64,000 nt of DNA from Planctomycetota bacterium (GTDB lineage: Bacteria; Planctomycetota; JAMOSO01). The position numbers were made by a program, and so were the translations under genes. The stretch covers positions 8,918-72,917 of the forward strand of contig JAMOSO010000007.1 of NCBI GenBank assembly GCA_027063065.1, written 5' to 3'. Below the pieces are notes generated by a model. It was not told the DNA's origin. It did no database searches and saw only the letters and a program-made list of their open reading frames with translations. This document shows, one piece after another, positions 26,145 to 34,898 of the stretch (its first letter is position 1; every line of letters begins with the position of its first letter).

Positions 26145-27980
26145 ATGGATAAATTCATTATTAAAACACCGCACTCAGCTAGTAACATTATTGATTTTGC
26201 TGCGATAGAATTACAAAAATATCTTTGTAAGGCTAATTTAGATTTATATTTTAATAACTCAGATTTTCAGCTGATATATCATTTGAAACTTGATAATAAT
26301 TTAGATTCAGATGGGTTTTCTATAGCTGTAGATGATAATAATATATATTTGATAGGTTTAAATGAACGATCAGTTTTATTTGCTGTTTACACTTATTTAG
26401 AAAAATATATTGGCTTTAGCTGGCCACATGTTGGTGAAGATGTTTATTCTAATAAGTCTATTGTATATCCATCTACTGCTAAAGAAGATTTTAAACCAGA
26501 TTTTTTTGATCGTGGTTTTAATTTAGAAACAGGTTTTACAGATGATGATATGTTATCCTTTGTTGATTGGATAGCTAAAAATCGAATGAATACTGTTGCT
26601 ATACCGTTTCATTGTTGGGATAAATTTAAAGATATAGTATCTCAACAAATTATAAAACGTGGTATTAAATTAGTATTAAGTGGTCATTCTTATTTTAAAT
26701 TTTTACCTAAAGAAAAATATTATGCCGATAACCCTCAATGGTATGCTCTTATTGATGGCAAACGCAAAGAGACGGGTCAATTATGTTTTGCTAATAAGCA
26801 GGCTATTGATACCTTATATAAAAATGTTTTAGACTATTTAAATCAGCAACCGACAGTATCAAGGTTGTCTATATGGCCAGCTGACAATAAACAATTATGC
26901 GAATGCGAACAATGTTCTCAATTTAGTTTCTTAGAAAATTATTGTCGGTTTACCAGTAATTTAAAAAGTTTTTTGGCAGACAAAGGTTATGTTATTGAAG
27001 TTGACCATTTAGCATATAATGCAGCGTTATCAGAGACTATGTTGCATGCACCAGATAATGCCGATGCCCATGAAAATATTGATACACAACTTGCGTTTTG
27101 GGGTCGCAATTATAAATTTCCTTTGGCAGAATCACCAATTTTAACCGATCAAAAATCAAAGGATACTATCGTTAATTGGTCAAAATTAAGACAGGCAAAA
27201 TCACAGTCCTTATATATTTTAGAATATTATACTGATTACTGGATGTTAAGCCCGTTATTTCCACCGCTAACTAATGTGATTGCAAAGGATATGAGTTTTT
27301 ATAAAAGTATTGGCGTACAAGGTATGTATTCATTATGCGTAGGGTGTTCATTTGGTTTTTTTAAAGGCAAGGGATATCCTTGGCAATGGCGTCAAGGTTT
27401 AAATATGTACGTGTTTGCCAAGGCATGTTGGGACAGTAATTTAGACGTTGATGCAGTATCGGATGCATATTTCACAGATTATTATGGAGAATATGCTCAG
27501 GAGGCAACTAAAATATTTAAAATTTTAGAGCAAAATTTACCATCTTTAACATCTTGTAATATACCATTATTTAGATTGCGATTTGTTGATATTTGGCAAC
27601 GTGATGAAACGCCAGAAGAAGGTGGCGTGATGTTTGACCCGCAAGACTGGCACCCAGAGCAATGTCAAAGTAATGCCGAAAAAACTAGGGCACTTTTATG
27701 CAAAGAAGTTACACAAAATTTTATCAAATGTACCCCAAAAAGTTTTGGTGATAAAAAGTCAATTTACTATGACAGGTATATGCACGCGTATAAATATTAT
27801 GACTATTGTAAAAATAAATTAATTGCATTAAATGCTCAATTAGAAGCTCAACAAGCCATACAGAATGGCGATAAAAAATATGCTATTAAATGTTTACAGC
27901 AAGCATTGTCATTGCAACATAAATTGTATAATCAAAATATTGATAATTGTAATAAATGGTTAAAAATATTAACTGAATAA
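26145..27980 (+). CDS. DUF4838 glycoside-hydrolase-like protein
   Basis: 611 aa. The N-terminus (AAIELQKYLCKANL...GFSIAVDDNNIYLIGLNERSVLFAVYTYLEKYIGFSWP, read in parts) is the beta-hexosaminidase/alpha-glucuronidase-like N-domain. A TIM-barrel DUF4838 region follows: FFDRGFNLETGF, WIAKNRMNTVAIP, GQLCFANKQAID and LSIWPADNKQLCECEQC. DUF4838 proteins are common in Bacteroidota and Lentisphaerota and are thought to act on uronic acid or amino-sugar glycans, but few have a known substrate. No signal peptide is visible, so it probably acts on imported oligosaccharides. It is divergent from an AraC regulator with which it shares an operator-containing gap. Confidence 0.82.
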   Translation: MDKFIIKTPHSASNIIDFAAIELQKYLCKANLDLYFNNSDFQLIYHLKLDNNLDSDGFSIAVDDNNIYLIGLNERSVLFAVYTYLEKYIGFSWPHVGEDVYSNKSIVYPSTAKEDFKPDFFDRGFNLETGFTDDDMLSFVDWIAKNRMNTVAIPFHCWDKFKDIVSQQIIKRGIKLVLSGHSYFKFLPKEKYYADNPQWYALIDGKRKETGQLCFANKQAIDTLYKNVLDYLNQQPTVSRLSIWPADNKQLCECEQCSQFSFLENYCRFTSNLKSFLADKGYVIEVDHLAYNAALSETMLHAPDNADAHENIDTQLAFWGRNYKFPLAESPILTDQKSKDTIVNWSKLRQAKSQSLYILEYYTDYWMLSPLFPPLTNVIAKDMSFYKSIGVQGMYSLCVGCSFGFFKGKGYPWQWRQGLNMYVFAKACWDSNLDVDAVSDAYFTDYYGEYAQEATKIFKILEQNLPSLTSCNIPLFRLRFVDIWQRDETPEEGGVMFDPQDWHPEQCQSNAEKTRALLCKEVTQNFIKCTPKSFGDKKSIYYDRYMHAYKYYDYCKNKLIALNAQLEAQQAIQNGDKKYAIKCLQQALSLQHKLYNQNIDNCNKWLKILTE

Positions 27981-28084
27981 TTAATATTTTGATGGTATAG
28001 ATAGCCGTGGTTATAAAGTCGTGGGTGATTTTTTTAGCTCAAAAAGTTTATATCGTTGCTATCCAAAAGATGTATGCGGTTACA

Positions 28085-28262
28085 TGTTTTAAAATCACTT
28101 ATATATGATAGTTATCTTAATGCATACGAATCTATAAATGAAGCAAAACAGCGGATAGGTAACTATTGTAATAATTACAATAGTTTTAGACCTCATGTAG
28201 CTATGAGTGGAAATACGCCAGAGGAGGTTTATTATAAAAAGGAGTTGAAACAAGTGGAATAA
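28085..28262 (+). pseudogene. IS3-family transposase C-terminal remnant
   Basis: About 58 codons survive. The peptide (LKSLIYDSYLNAYESINEA, then IGNYCNNYNSFRPHVAMSG.TPEEVYYK) matches the last part of the IS3 OrfB integrase core, in which WRS.KYE..YLNAYES and YN..RPH are standard. The catalytic DDE residues and everything upstream are missing, and no terminal inverted repeat was found. It is therefore a fossil, with no mobility expected. Confidence 0.8.
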
Positions 28263-28316
28263 AATTTCACACTAGAAAATCAGTGGGAGACTGCTACGCA
28301 ATCGTTAATTAACTTT

Positions 28317-28776
28317 TTAAAATTTAATGGTTTTTTTCTTATTTACCACTGAATCTGTCTGTTGATTGGGGACCGCTTTACCAGAAGAACTCAGTGGATT
28401 AAAATTTAAATTTCCTTGCCATTTTATTTGCATTTGTTTATTGGTTTGGCAATAAAAGAGCATGGGGTTGTTAACGTTTGGTTTGGTGGAAAAATTATGT
28501 ACAGTAAAATTAATATTATTTAAAATGCGTTTAAAATTAAAACTTTATCAATGAAGTATAACTTACTTTTTGTGATAGAAATATTTTTTATGTCTAAAGG
28601 TGATAAATGCAAAGGTTTATTGTTGGGCTTAGTTTTAGTTGGGTGCTGTAATATAGTTAAAAGATTTATAGAATGCTCATGGTTAATTGTTATGTTGATA
28701 TTTGTTTCTCGACTTTTAAACTCATCTAAAACAATGCGCCATGTAGTTAAACTTTTTATCGCTTAAAAATCTTTGC
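28317..28776 (-). pseudogene. Decayed DUF748 (AsmA-like) gene, frameshifted
   Basis: The minus strand holds two adjoining frames of one protein. The first reads TTWRIVLDEFKSRETNINITI, then INLLTILQHP and SPLDIKNISITKSKLYFIDK. The second reads FKRILNNINFTVHNFSTKP, then QIKWQGNLNFNPLSSSGK and a TAA at 28317-28319. Together they follow the DUF748 order (N-L..LL; L..L.I...+..F.D; ...L.NFST.P; W.G.L...PL.S.G). The break is near 28530-28550. Both ends of a normal DUF748 protein (usually several hundred residues more) are absent. It lies next to the IS3 remnant. Confidence 0.7.
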
Positions 28777-28839
28777 ATTATACTCGCAAAATTAGTCTAA
28801 TTATATCCGCAAAAAATCACATTTTTTTATGGAAACCCA

Positions 28840-30951
28840 ATGGATAATATAAATATCATATCAGATAGTTTAGGCTATAGACACAATAGCGTAAAGGCTG
28901 TTTTGGATTTATTAGCAGATGGATCTACTGTGCCATTTATCGCTAGATATAGAAAAGAACAAACAGGCAGTTTAGATGAGGTGGCGATTGCCAAAATACG
29001 TGATACTCATACACAAATTTTAGAATTGTCAAAAAGACGTAACGTTATTATTGCATCATTGTCTGAGAGAGATTTATATAAATCTAATTTAAAAAATAGT
29101 ATTAATAATGCTAGTAGTTTAAAAGAACTAGAAGATTTATATTTACCATACCGCCTTAAAAGACGAACGCGTGCTACTATAGCTAAAGAAAATGGTTTGC
29201 AACCATTGGCAGATAGTATTTTTAACAGTGCTGATATCTCATTGTTAAAAAATGCTGATGAACAATCCATACTAGGTGCTCGGGATATTATTGCAGAAAA
29301 GATTAGTGAAAACACACAGTTGCGCAAAAAATTACGTGAATTGTATGCCACGCAGGCAATATTGGTTAGCAAGGTTGTAAAAAAGAAAACAGAATGTGCT
29401 ATAAAATATAAAGATTATTTTGAGTGGTCAGAAAATGCAAGTAAAGTGCCTTCACATAGATTCTTAGCAATATTGCGTGGAGAAAGTGAAGGTTTTTTAA
29501 AAGTTCAAATACGCCCTGCGCAGATAGATGCGTTAAGGTTAATGCAACATTATATTATTAAGTCTAAACATAAAAATCATCCCCTTATCTATAGTCAAAT
29601 TAAGCAGAGTATTGAAGATGCGTATAAGCGTTTATTAGCACCGTCAATGGAGACAGAGTTGCGATCTGTTTTAAAAGAAAATGCCGATGAAGATGCTATT
29701 AAAGTATTTACGGATAATCTGAGGGAATTACTTATGGCACCGCCGTTAGGGCAAAAGGCAATCTTAGCTATAGATCCAGGCTTTAGGACAGGTTGCAAAG
29801 TAGTTTGTTTAAATCCACAAGGTAAATTGCTTTATAATACAGTGATTTATCCGCAGGCACCTAAATCAGTAAAAAACTCTGAGCAAATATTGGTTGATTT
29901 GGTTGATAAGTATATGATTGAAGCCATAGCAATAGGCAATGGCACGGCGAGCCGTGAGACGGAATCATTTGTGCGTCAATGTAATTTTAAGCGTAAGCCA
30001 ATTATTGTACAAGTTAATGAAAGTGGAGCGTCTATTTATTCTGCTTCGGATATTGCTCGTGCAGAATTTCCAAATGACGATATTACTGTGCGTGGGGCAG
30101 TTTCGATTGGACGTAGGTTGGCCGATCCGTTGGCAGAGTTGGTTAAGTTAGATCCAAAATCTATAGGTGTAGGTCAGTATCAGCATGATGTCGATCAGCA
30201 TAAACTAAAAAAAGGTTTGGATGATACGGTTGTGTCGTGTGTTAATGCAATAGGGGTAGAACTAAACACAGCCAGTGCTTATTTGTTGTCTTATGTTTCT
30301 GGTTTAGGTATGCAACTAGCACAAAATATTGTTGATTACCGCAATGAAAATGGAGCGTTTACATCTAAGGCGCAATTAAAAAAGGTTAAGCGTCTAGGGC
30401 CAAAAGCATTTGAGCAATCAGCAGGTTTTTTGCGTATTCATAATGCTAAAAATCCTTTGGATAGTTCTGGTGTTCATCCAGAACGTTATCCTTTAATAGA
30501 GCAAATATGTAAAGATTATCAGACTAATATTGCAGATTTAATGCAAGATGCTACATTAAGATCTTCTATTAATTTATCAAAATATATAACTAATGATGTT
30601 GGTTTGCCTACATTAAAAGATATTATTGTGGAATTATCCAAGCCAGGTAGAGACCCTCGTCAAAAATTTGAGTTGTTTTCTTTTGCTACAGATATTAATA
30701 CAGTTGATGATCTTAAAAAGGGGATGCGTTTGCCTGGTATTGTTACTAATGTCACTAATTTTGGTGCGTTTGTGGATGTGGGGGTGCATCAGGATGGTTT
30801 AGTGCATATATCTCAATTGGCTGATAAATTTGTTAAAGATCCATCTGCTATCGTTAAAGTAGGTCAAAAAGTTAAGGTATGGGTATGTGATATTGATAAA
30901 AAACGCGCTCGTATAGCCTTATCGTTGCGTAGTGAGTATCAATGTGATTAA
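28840..30951 (+). CDS. tex: Tex, S1-domain transcription accessory protein
   Basis: 703 aa, slightly shorter than the usual 720-780. Domain order: Tex N-terminal helical region (DGSTVPFIARYRKEQTGSLDE), a YqgF/RNase H-like domain (AILAIDPGFRTGCKVVCL...IAIGNGTASRETE), a helix-hairpin-helix (GLGMQLAQNIVDYR...LKKVKRLGPKAFEQ), and an S1 RNA-binding domain (GMRLPGIVTNVTNFGAFVDVG...DGLVHISQL). Tex is a highly conserved RNA-binding protein affecting transcription and translation. The last four bases overlap the end of the convergent sensor-kinase gene. Confidence 0.95.
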   Translation: MDNINIISDSLGYRHNSVKAVLDLLADGSTVPFIARYRKEQTGSLDEVAIAKIRDTHTQILELSKRRNVIIASLSERDLYKSNLKNSINNASSLKELEDLYLPYRLKRRTRATIAKENGLQPLADSIFNSADISLLKNADEQSILGARDIIAEKISENTQLRKKLRELYATQAILVSKVVKKKTECAIKYKDYFEWSENASKVPSHRFLAILRGESEGFLKVQIRPAQIDALRLMQHYIIKSKHKNHPLIYSQIKQSIEDAYKRLLAPSMETELRSVLKENADEDAIKVFTDNLRELLMAPPLGQKAILAIDPGFRTGCKVVCLNPQGKLLYNTVIYPQAPKSVKNSEQILVDLVDKYMIEAIAIGNGTASRETESFVRQCNFKRKPIIVQVNESGASIYSASDIARAEFPNDDITVRGAVSIGRRLADPLAELVKLDPKSIGVGQYQHDVDQHKLKKGLDDTVVSCVNAIGVELNTASAYLLSYVSGLGMQLAQNIVDYRNENGAFTSKAQLKKVKRLGPKAFEQSAGFLRIHNAKNPLDSSGVHPERYPLIEQICKDYQTNIADLMQDATLRSSINLSKYITNDVGLPTLKDIIVELSKPGRDPRQKFELFSFATDINTVDDLKKGMRLPGIVTNVTNFGAFVDVGVHQDGLVHISQLADKFVKDPSAIVKVGQKVKVWVCDIDKKRARIALSLRSEYQCD

Positions 30952-33308
30952 TTTTTTGGATTAATTTTGATTATTTTTTCTGGTGGGATTTTAACCATGA
31001 AGGTTGTCTCTGGCAAAGTGGTATTGTCTGTCTCTAGTAGGCTTAAATGTCCGCCAATTTCGCACATCATATTAAATGCATTGTGTAATCCAAACCCATA
31101 GTGTTTGTTTTTGGTTGTAAAACCGTATTGAAATATACTATCTTTGTTTTTGGCTGGGATAGCTACGCCTTTATTTGATATTGTAATTTTAATGCCTTGT
31201 GTTTCATTGCCACTTAATTTAACCTCTATATTTTGGTTGGGGTTTTCTTCTAATGATTCAATAGCATTATTTAATAGTTCAATAAAGACATGGGCTAATT
31301 TTGATTTGTTTAATTTGATATTTATGTTTGCGTTTATTTCATTGATCAACGAGATGTTATTTATTAATGCGTTTTGTTTAAACAATAAAAGTTCTGTTAT
31401 CATATTTGTTAGGTTAAATTTTAAGTCAAACTCTGGGTAGCGGGTTAATTTTTTTTGTGATGTAATAGTTTGCGATATTAAGTCTAAACAATGTTTTAAT
31501 TCGTTTTGCTGTATATTTATATCGCCATGTAGCTTTAAGATGCCTTTGTAAAAAGATGTTCCAAGTATCGATAGGTGTCTAGATTTGTGTTCTATATCAA
31601 GATTAGGATTGTTTTTAATTTGATTAAATTCTTGATTTAGGCGTTCAAATGCTTTTAGTTCGTCATTTAAATTGCTAGATAAATTGTCGTAGGCAGTGTT
31701 GGCAAGTACTAGACTGTTGCCAAATAGGTGCACAATATTGGTGGCTATTTCTGACTTGCCAGATTCATTGGCTTGTTGTAATAGTTCGGCTTTTACTTTT
31801 GCTAGCTCATTGGTGCGGTTGGCAACTTCTTTGCGTAGTTGCTGTTTTACTTCTTCTTGAAATTTAACATATTCACTTACGTCATTGATTATTATTACTG
31901 CTCCTTGGCTGATAGGGTAAAAGGTAATATTTACTTGTCGTGTTGTATTGTTGTTTTCTAGTTGTAGTGTGATATTTTCTTTTGTGGTTATACATTTGCA
32001 TCCGATTGTTTTTTCTATTTCTTTTTTAAAAGGGTTTAATACATTTATGTATTCAAATAATGGGCGACCAGCGATACGGCGAATATCTAAATTGATAATT
32101 TTGCTTGCTGCTCTATTGGCAGTGGTAATAATTAATTTATGATCAATGACAAATATAATAGCGGGCATTGAATCTATTATGTCTGTCAAATTATTGCGGG
32201 ATTTAATTACGTTATCTCTCTGGGTTTGGATATGTCTAAATGCTTTTTCAATAGCATTGCCAATAACATTAAAGTCTTTTACTACAGTTTTTGTAAATGG
32301 TTTTATATTTGTGTAGGCTGTTTCGGAGTTTCTAATATATGTTAAAAGCTTAGATAGAGGTTTGTTTATAAAGAACGAAAAAAATAATAAGATAATTAAA
32401 ATAATAATTATGTAAGCGACTGTTAATATTGGAAATTTATATTTGAATGTAGTAGGGGCTTTTTTAAGTGGGCTAGCTAATATTATATTTAACTTATTTT
32501 GTGTTTTGTTGTTATGTAATGGGTATGATTTACAATATATGGTATTTGCTTTAGTGTGTTGTTCTATCAAATTGTATGGTGTATCTGTAAAGCGTAGTCC
32601 AATTTGTGATTTGGCGATATGTTTTGTAAATTCTTGGTAAAAACCTACTATGGGTTTATTGTTATAGGTTATTAAAAAATCTTTATTATTTAGAATTTGA
32701 ATAATTTTTGAATATATATTTAAGTTGTTGTTAATAATGGTTGCGCCTGTAATGGTTGCAATGACTTCGCCATCTTGACTTAAGATTTCTTTGGAGCTTA
32801 CTTGATAAAGCTTGATTTGTTTTTGATCATCGACAAATGAATATATAGAAGCATCGTCGTTATTGACGTTTTGTACGATTGAATTTAAAGTTTTTTTGCT
32901 GTACATACCCAAGCTTAGATTTAGCCAAACTTTGTTATTTTTTGTGATAAATAATATTTCACTCTGTTCAATTTCAGAAAACAATATAATGCTATCTGCT
33001 TCGTTTAAGGTGGGTTGTTTTTGATTTGATTTTATAAGTTGAGAAAATCTTTTATTATTAGCTAAGTTAGATATGAAATTTTCGAGTTGCTTCCAATTTA
33101 AGTTAAGGCTGTACTCAATTGAAAGTTTGTTGTGATCAAATTGTGAGTTGACTTCATTTTTTAATATTTTTTGTGAATAATCATTGATTTCTAGGTATAG
33201 TCCACCTAGCCCGATGGCGGATATTAGTGTTATAAGTAAGATACTTAAATTAATTACTTTCCATTTGTTATTTGTTTTATCGTTTGGCATTAGAGTATCG
33301 AAAAGCAT
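30948..33308 (-). CDS. LuxQ-like sensor histidine kinase
   Basis: 786 aa. Membrane segments near 20-40 and 290-315 enclose a periplasmic sensor domain; a HAMP-like linker, a PAS domain (LTDIIDSMPAIIFVIDHKLI), a coiled coil and a kinase core follow. The phospho-acceptor is probably the His in EIATNIVHLFGNSL, a variant of the LHN.GN H-box. The ATPase domain has HVFIELLNNAIESL (N box) and FTTKNKHYGFGLH. The G1 box reads ISNKGVAI where most kinases have DNG.G, so the conserved Asp is Asn. Unlike Vibrio LuxQ there is no receiver domain. It overlaps the LuxP-like gene by 32 bp, or by 14 bp if translation starts at 33290. The pairing supports AI-2 signalling; the response regulator is not here. Confidence 0.75.
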   Translation of the reverse strand: MLFDTLMPNDKTNNKWKVINLSILLITLISAIGLGGLYLEINDYSQKILKNEVNSQFDHNKLSIEYSLNLNWKQLENFISNLANNKRFSQLIKSNQKQPTLNEADSIILFSEIEQSEILFITKNNKVWLNLSLGMYSKKTLNSIVQNVNNDDASIYSFVDDQKQIKLYQVSSKEILSQDGEVIATITGATIINNNLNIYSKIIQILNNKDFLITYNNKPIVGFYQEFTKHIAKSQIGLRFTDTPYNLIEQHTKANTIYCKSYPLHNNKTQNKLNIILASPLKKAPTTFKYKFPILTVAYIIIILIILLFFSFFINKPLSKLLTYIRNSETAYTNIKPFTKTVVKDFNVIGNAIEKAFRHIQTQRDNVIKSRNNLTDIIDSMPAIIFVIDHKLIITTANRAASKIINLDIRRIAGRPLFEYINVLNPFKKEIEKTIGCKCITTKENITLQLENNNTTRQVNITFYPISQGAVIIINDVSEYVKFQEEVKQQLRKEVANRTNELAKVKAELLQQANESGKSEIATNIVHLFGNSLVLANTAYDNLSSNLNDELKAFERLNQEFNQIKNNPNLDIEHKSRHLSILGTSFYKGILKLHGDINIQQNELKHCLDLISQTITSQKKLTRYPEFDLKFNLTNMITELLLFKQNALINNISLINEINANINIKLNKSKLAHVFIELLNNAIESLEENPNQNIEVKLSGNETQGIKITISNKGVAIPAKNKDSIFQYGFTTKNKHYGFGLHNAFNMMCEIGGHLSLLETDNTTLPETTFMVKIPPEKIIKINPKN

Positions 33309-34362
33309 ATTCTTTAATTTTTTTCAGTTCTGCTTTAGTGGTGTTTTGGTCGATAATTTTCATGGAACCAGAATATATAATAGGCTTAGGTAATTTTTGG
33401 GCTTCTATATTTAGTTTAATTGCTTCGGCCATCGCAACACCATTGTCATCGTTAAGGCGCATTACTGTAAAAGCCATATCTTTTTTTGCTATTGATTTAA
33501 GCTCGTCGCTGCCTCCGCCCCAACCATTAACTATGGGTGGGTTTGATATGTCGCTGTCTTTAATTGCCGATATTGCGCCTAGTGCAATGTCGGTGCTACA
33601 GGCGTATATAAAATCTAGCGAGTGTTGTTTTTTTAGTATTTTTGCTGTTGCTGTTTTAGCTGTTTGAAAATCAGCTTTAGTATAAAACGCATTGGTTAGT
33701 GTGAATTTAGACTTTTTAAATAAGTTTGTAAAATACAGGCCTCTTTGTCTGTTTATGGGAGAGTTTCTTAAGAAATATAAAATACCAAAATTTATTTTTT
33801 CTTTTTTGGCAAAGATTTTTTTATATTTATCGGCTAGCATTTTAGTGCCTTTGCGGTGAGAAAATCCAACATACATAAATGGTGGTGTGTTGCGCCATTT
33901 TTCTAGTGGCTCTACTAGGTTTTGAATAATTACTTTTGTATTTTTGGCAGCTAGAAGGTTAGAGATGGTTATTTCGTCGCTTTTAGAGCTAATAGTAGTT
34001 ACAAGATAATCTGGTTGTAGCAACATGGCTTTTTGAATGGCGATATGTGCTTTGCGTTTTTCGTAAATGGCGGTGGAAAATTCATAAAGTTTATAATTTA
34101 TTTTTAATTCTTTCATACGTGCTTCAAATGATTGTATGCTACGTCTCCAGTAATCGGAATTTTGTTTTAGAGGTGTTGCAAACGCTATTGTTACATTCTT
34201 GTTTTGTAGGTTGGCTTTTATTGGTCTTGCAGGGGTTTTTATAATTTTTTGAAAGTTATCTTGAAAGCGTGTAGCTGTTTGTGTGTTATCTGCGAAGGTG
34301 TTGGCTAAAATGTTGCAGTTGGAATAGTTACAAATTAAAAATAATAGGATAATAATACGCAT
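33277..34362 (-). CDS. luxP: LuxP-like autoinducer-2 periplasmic binding protein
   Basis: 361 aa with a signal peptide (about 1-20). The whole length matches Vibrio LuxP as I remember it: SDYWRRSIQSFEARMKELKINY (read as SDYWRRSIQSF), IIQNLVEPLEKW, PFMYVGFSHRKG, FIYACSTDIALGA, VNGWGGGSDEL, VMRLNDDNGVAMAEAIK and AFRYS at the end. All residues I could align to the AI-2-borate pocket are present: Gln67, Ser69, Trp72, Asn148, Arg207, Ser256, Thr257, Asp258, Trp281 and Arg302. The related ribose-binding family lacks this set. It overlaps the kinase gene downstream. Receptor for AI-2 or a close furanosyl compound is likely; luxS is not in the window. Confidence 0.85.
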   Translation of the reverse strand: MRIIILLFLICNYSNCNILANTFADNTQTATRFQDNFQKIIKTPARPIKANLQNKNVTIAFATPLKQNSDYWRRSIQSFEARMKELKINYKLYEFSTAIYEKRKAHIAIQKAMLLQPDYLVTTISSKSDEITISNLLAAKNTKVIIQNLVEPLEKWRNTPPFMYVGFSHRKGTKMLADKYKKIFAKKEKINFGILYFLRNSPINRQRGLYFTNLFKKSKFTLTNAFYTKADFQTAKTATAKILKKQHSLDFIYACSTDIALGAISAIKDSDISNPPIVNGWGGGSDELKSIAKKDMAFTVMRLNDDNGVAMAEAIKLNIEAQKLPKPIIYSGSMKIIDQNTTKAELKKIKEYAFRYSNAKR

Positions 34363-34396
34363 AGTATGTCCTTATTAAAAGTATTATTACTGCAAA

Positions 34397-34432
34397 TACA
34401 ATGGCTTTTGCCGTAGTTCAAAAGCCATTGTA
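34397..34432 (-). terminator. Long perfect hairpin between the 34443 gene and luxP
   Basis: TACAATGGCTTTT (34397-34409) and its exact complement (34420-34432) flank a 10-base loop: a 13-bp perfect stem. On the minus strand it lies after the 34443 gene and 35 bp upstream of the luxP ATG. The T run is short, so it could be a terminator or a leader structure for luxP. Confidence 0.6.
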
Positions 34433-34442
34433 TTATAATTTG

Positions 34443-34745
34443 TTAGGAGTCTTTTTTGATTTGTAATTTTTTTATTTCGATGATTAATATACCGACAGCA
34501 GCAATTAATAAACCCATTTGGCATTGATTGAAATAATTTTCAGTGATACCTTGTTGCATGACATTTTGGGGTGAAATTAATATATATTGTATTAGTGAAT
34601 ATAAAAACCAATACGAACCGATACCAACAAAACCTACTCCAGAGGTCAAACCTAAAAAGCCCATTATTTTAAATAAGGTTTTGTTAAACCAATTTTGAGC
34701 ATCTTTTGCCTCAAGATCATAATTACATTCTTGTTTATCTTCCAT
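34443..34745 (-). CDS. Small two-helix membrane protein, unknown
   Basis: 100 aa. Hydrophobic segments near 28-55 (MGFLGLTSGVGFVGIGSYWFL, read as GLTSGVGFVGIGSYWF) and 75-90 (MGLLIAAVGILIIEI) with charged ends; an N-terminal acidic stretch (EDKQECNYDLEAKDAQ). A Shine-Dalgarno (AAGGAG) precedes the ATG. No family recognised. It is followed by the long hairpin, so it is probably transcribed separately from luxPQ. Confidence 0.5.
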   Translation of the reverse strand: MEDKQECNYDLEAKDAQNWFNKTLFKIMGFLGLTSGVGFVGIGSYWFLYSLIQYILISPQNVMQQGITENYFNQCQMGLLIAAVGILIIEIKKLQIKKDS

Positions 34746-34898
34746 TTATATCTCCTTATTAAATTAATTATAGTTTAAAGATATAAAATGTAAAATCTAA
34801 TAAAACTAGATAAATAATTATAATGTTAGATGTTGATTTATATCAATGTATCTTAATCAGCAGTGGCAACCGCGGAGGTAAGGCCATATAATAAGTTT

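Larger units (their letters stand above)
27981..28839. other. Gene-poor stretch with decayed genes
   Basis: This 859-bp gap contains no intact gene. 27981-28084 shows no recognisable coding. An IS3-family transposase tail lies at about 28085-28262 (plus), and a frameshifted DUF748 gene at about 28317-28776 (minus). The remaining bases up to tex (28777-28839) look like ordinary AT-rich leader. Confidence 0.8.

Noticed and set aside
28551-28766. 71-codon plus-strand open frame
   Set aside because: The opposite strand reads as DUF748 in this stretch, which explains the coding-like composition.
30948-33308. Hybrid histidine kinase like Vibrio LuxQ
   Set aside because: The protein ends right after the ATPase domain; no receiver domain follows.
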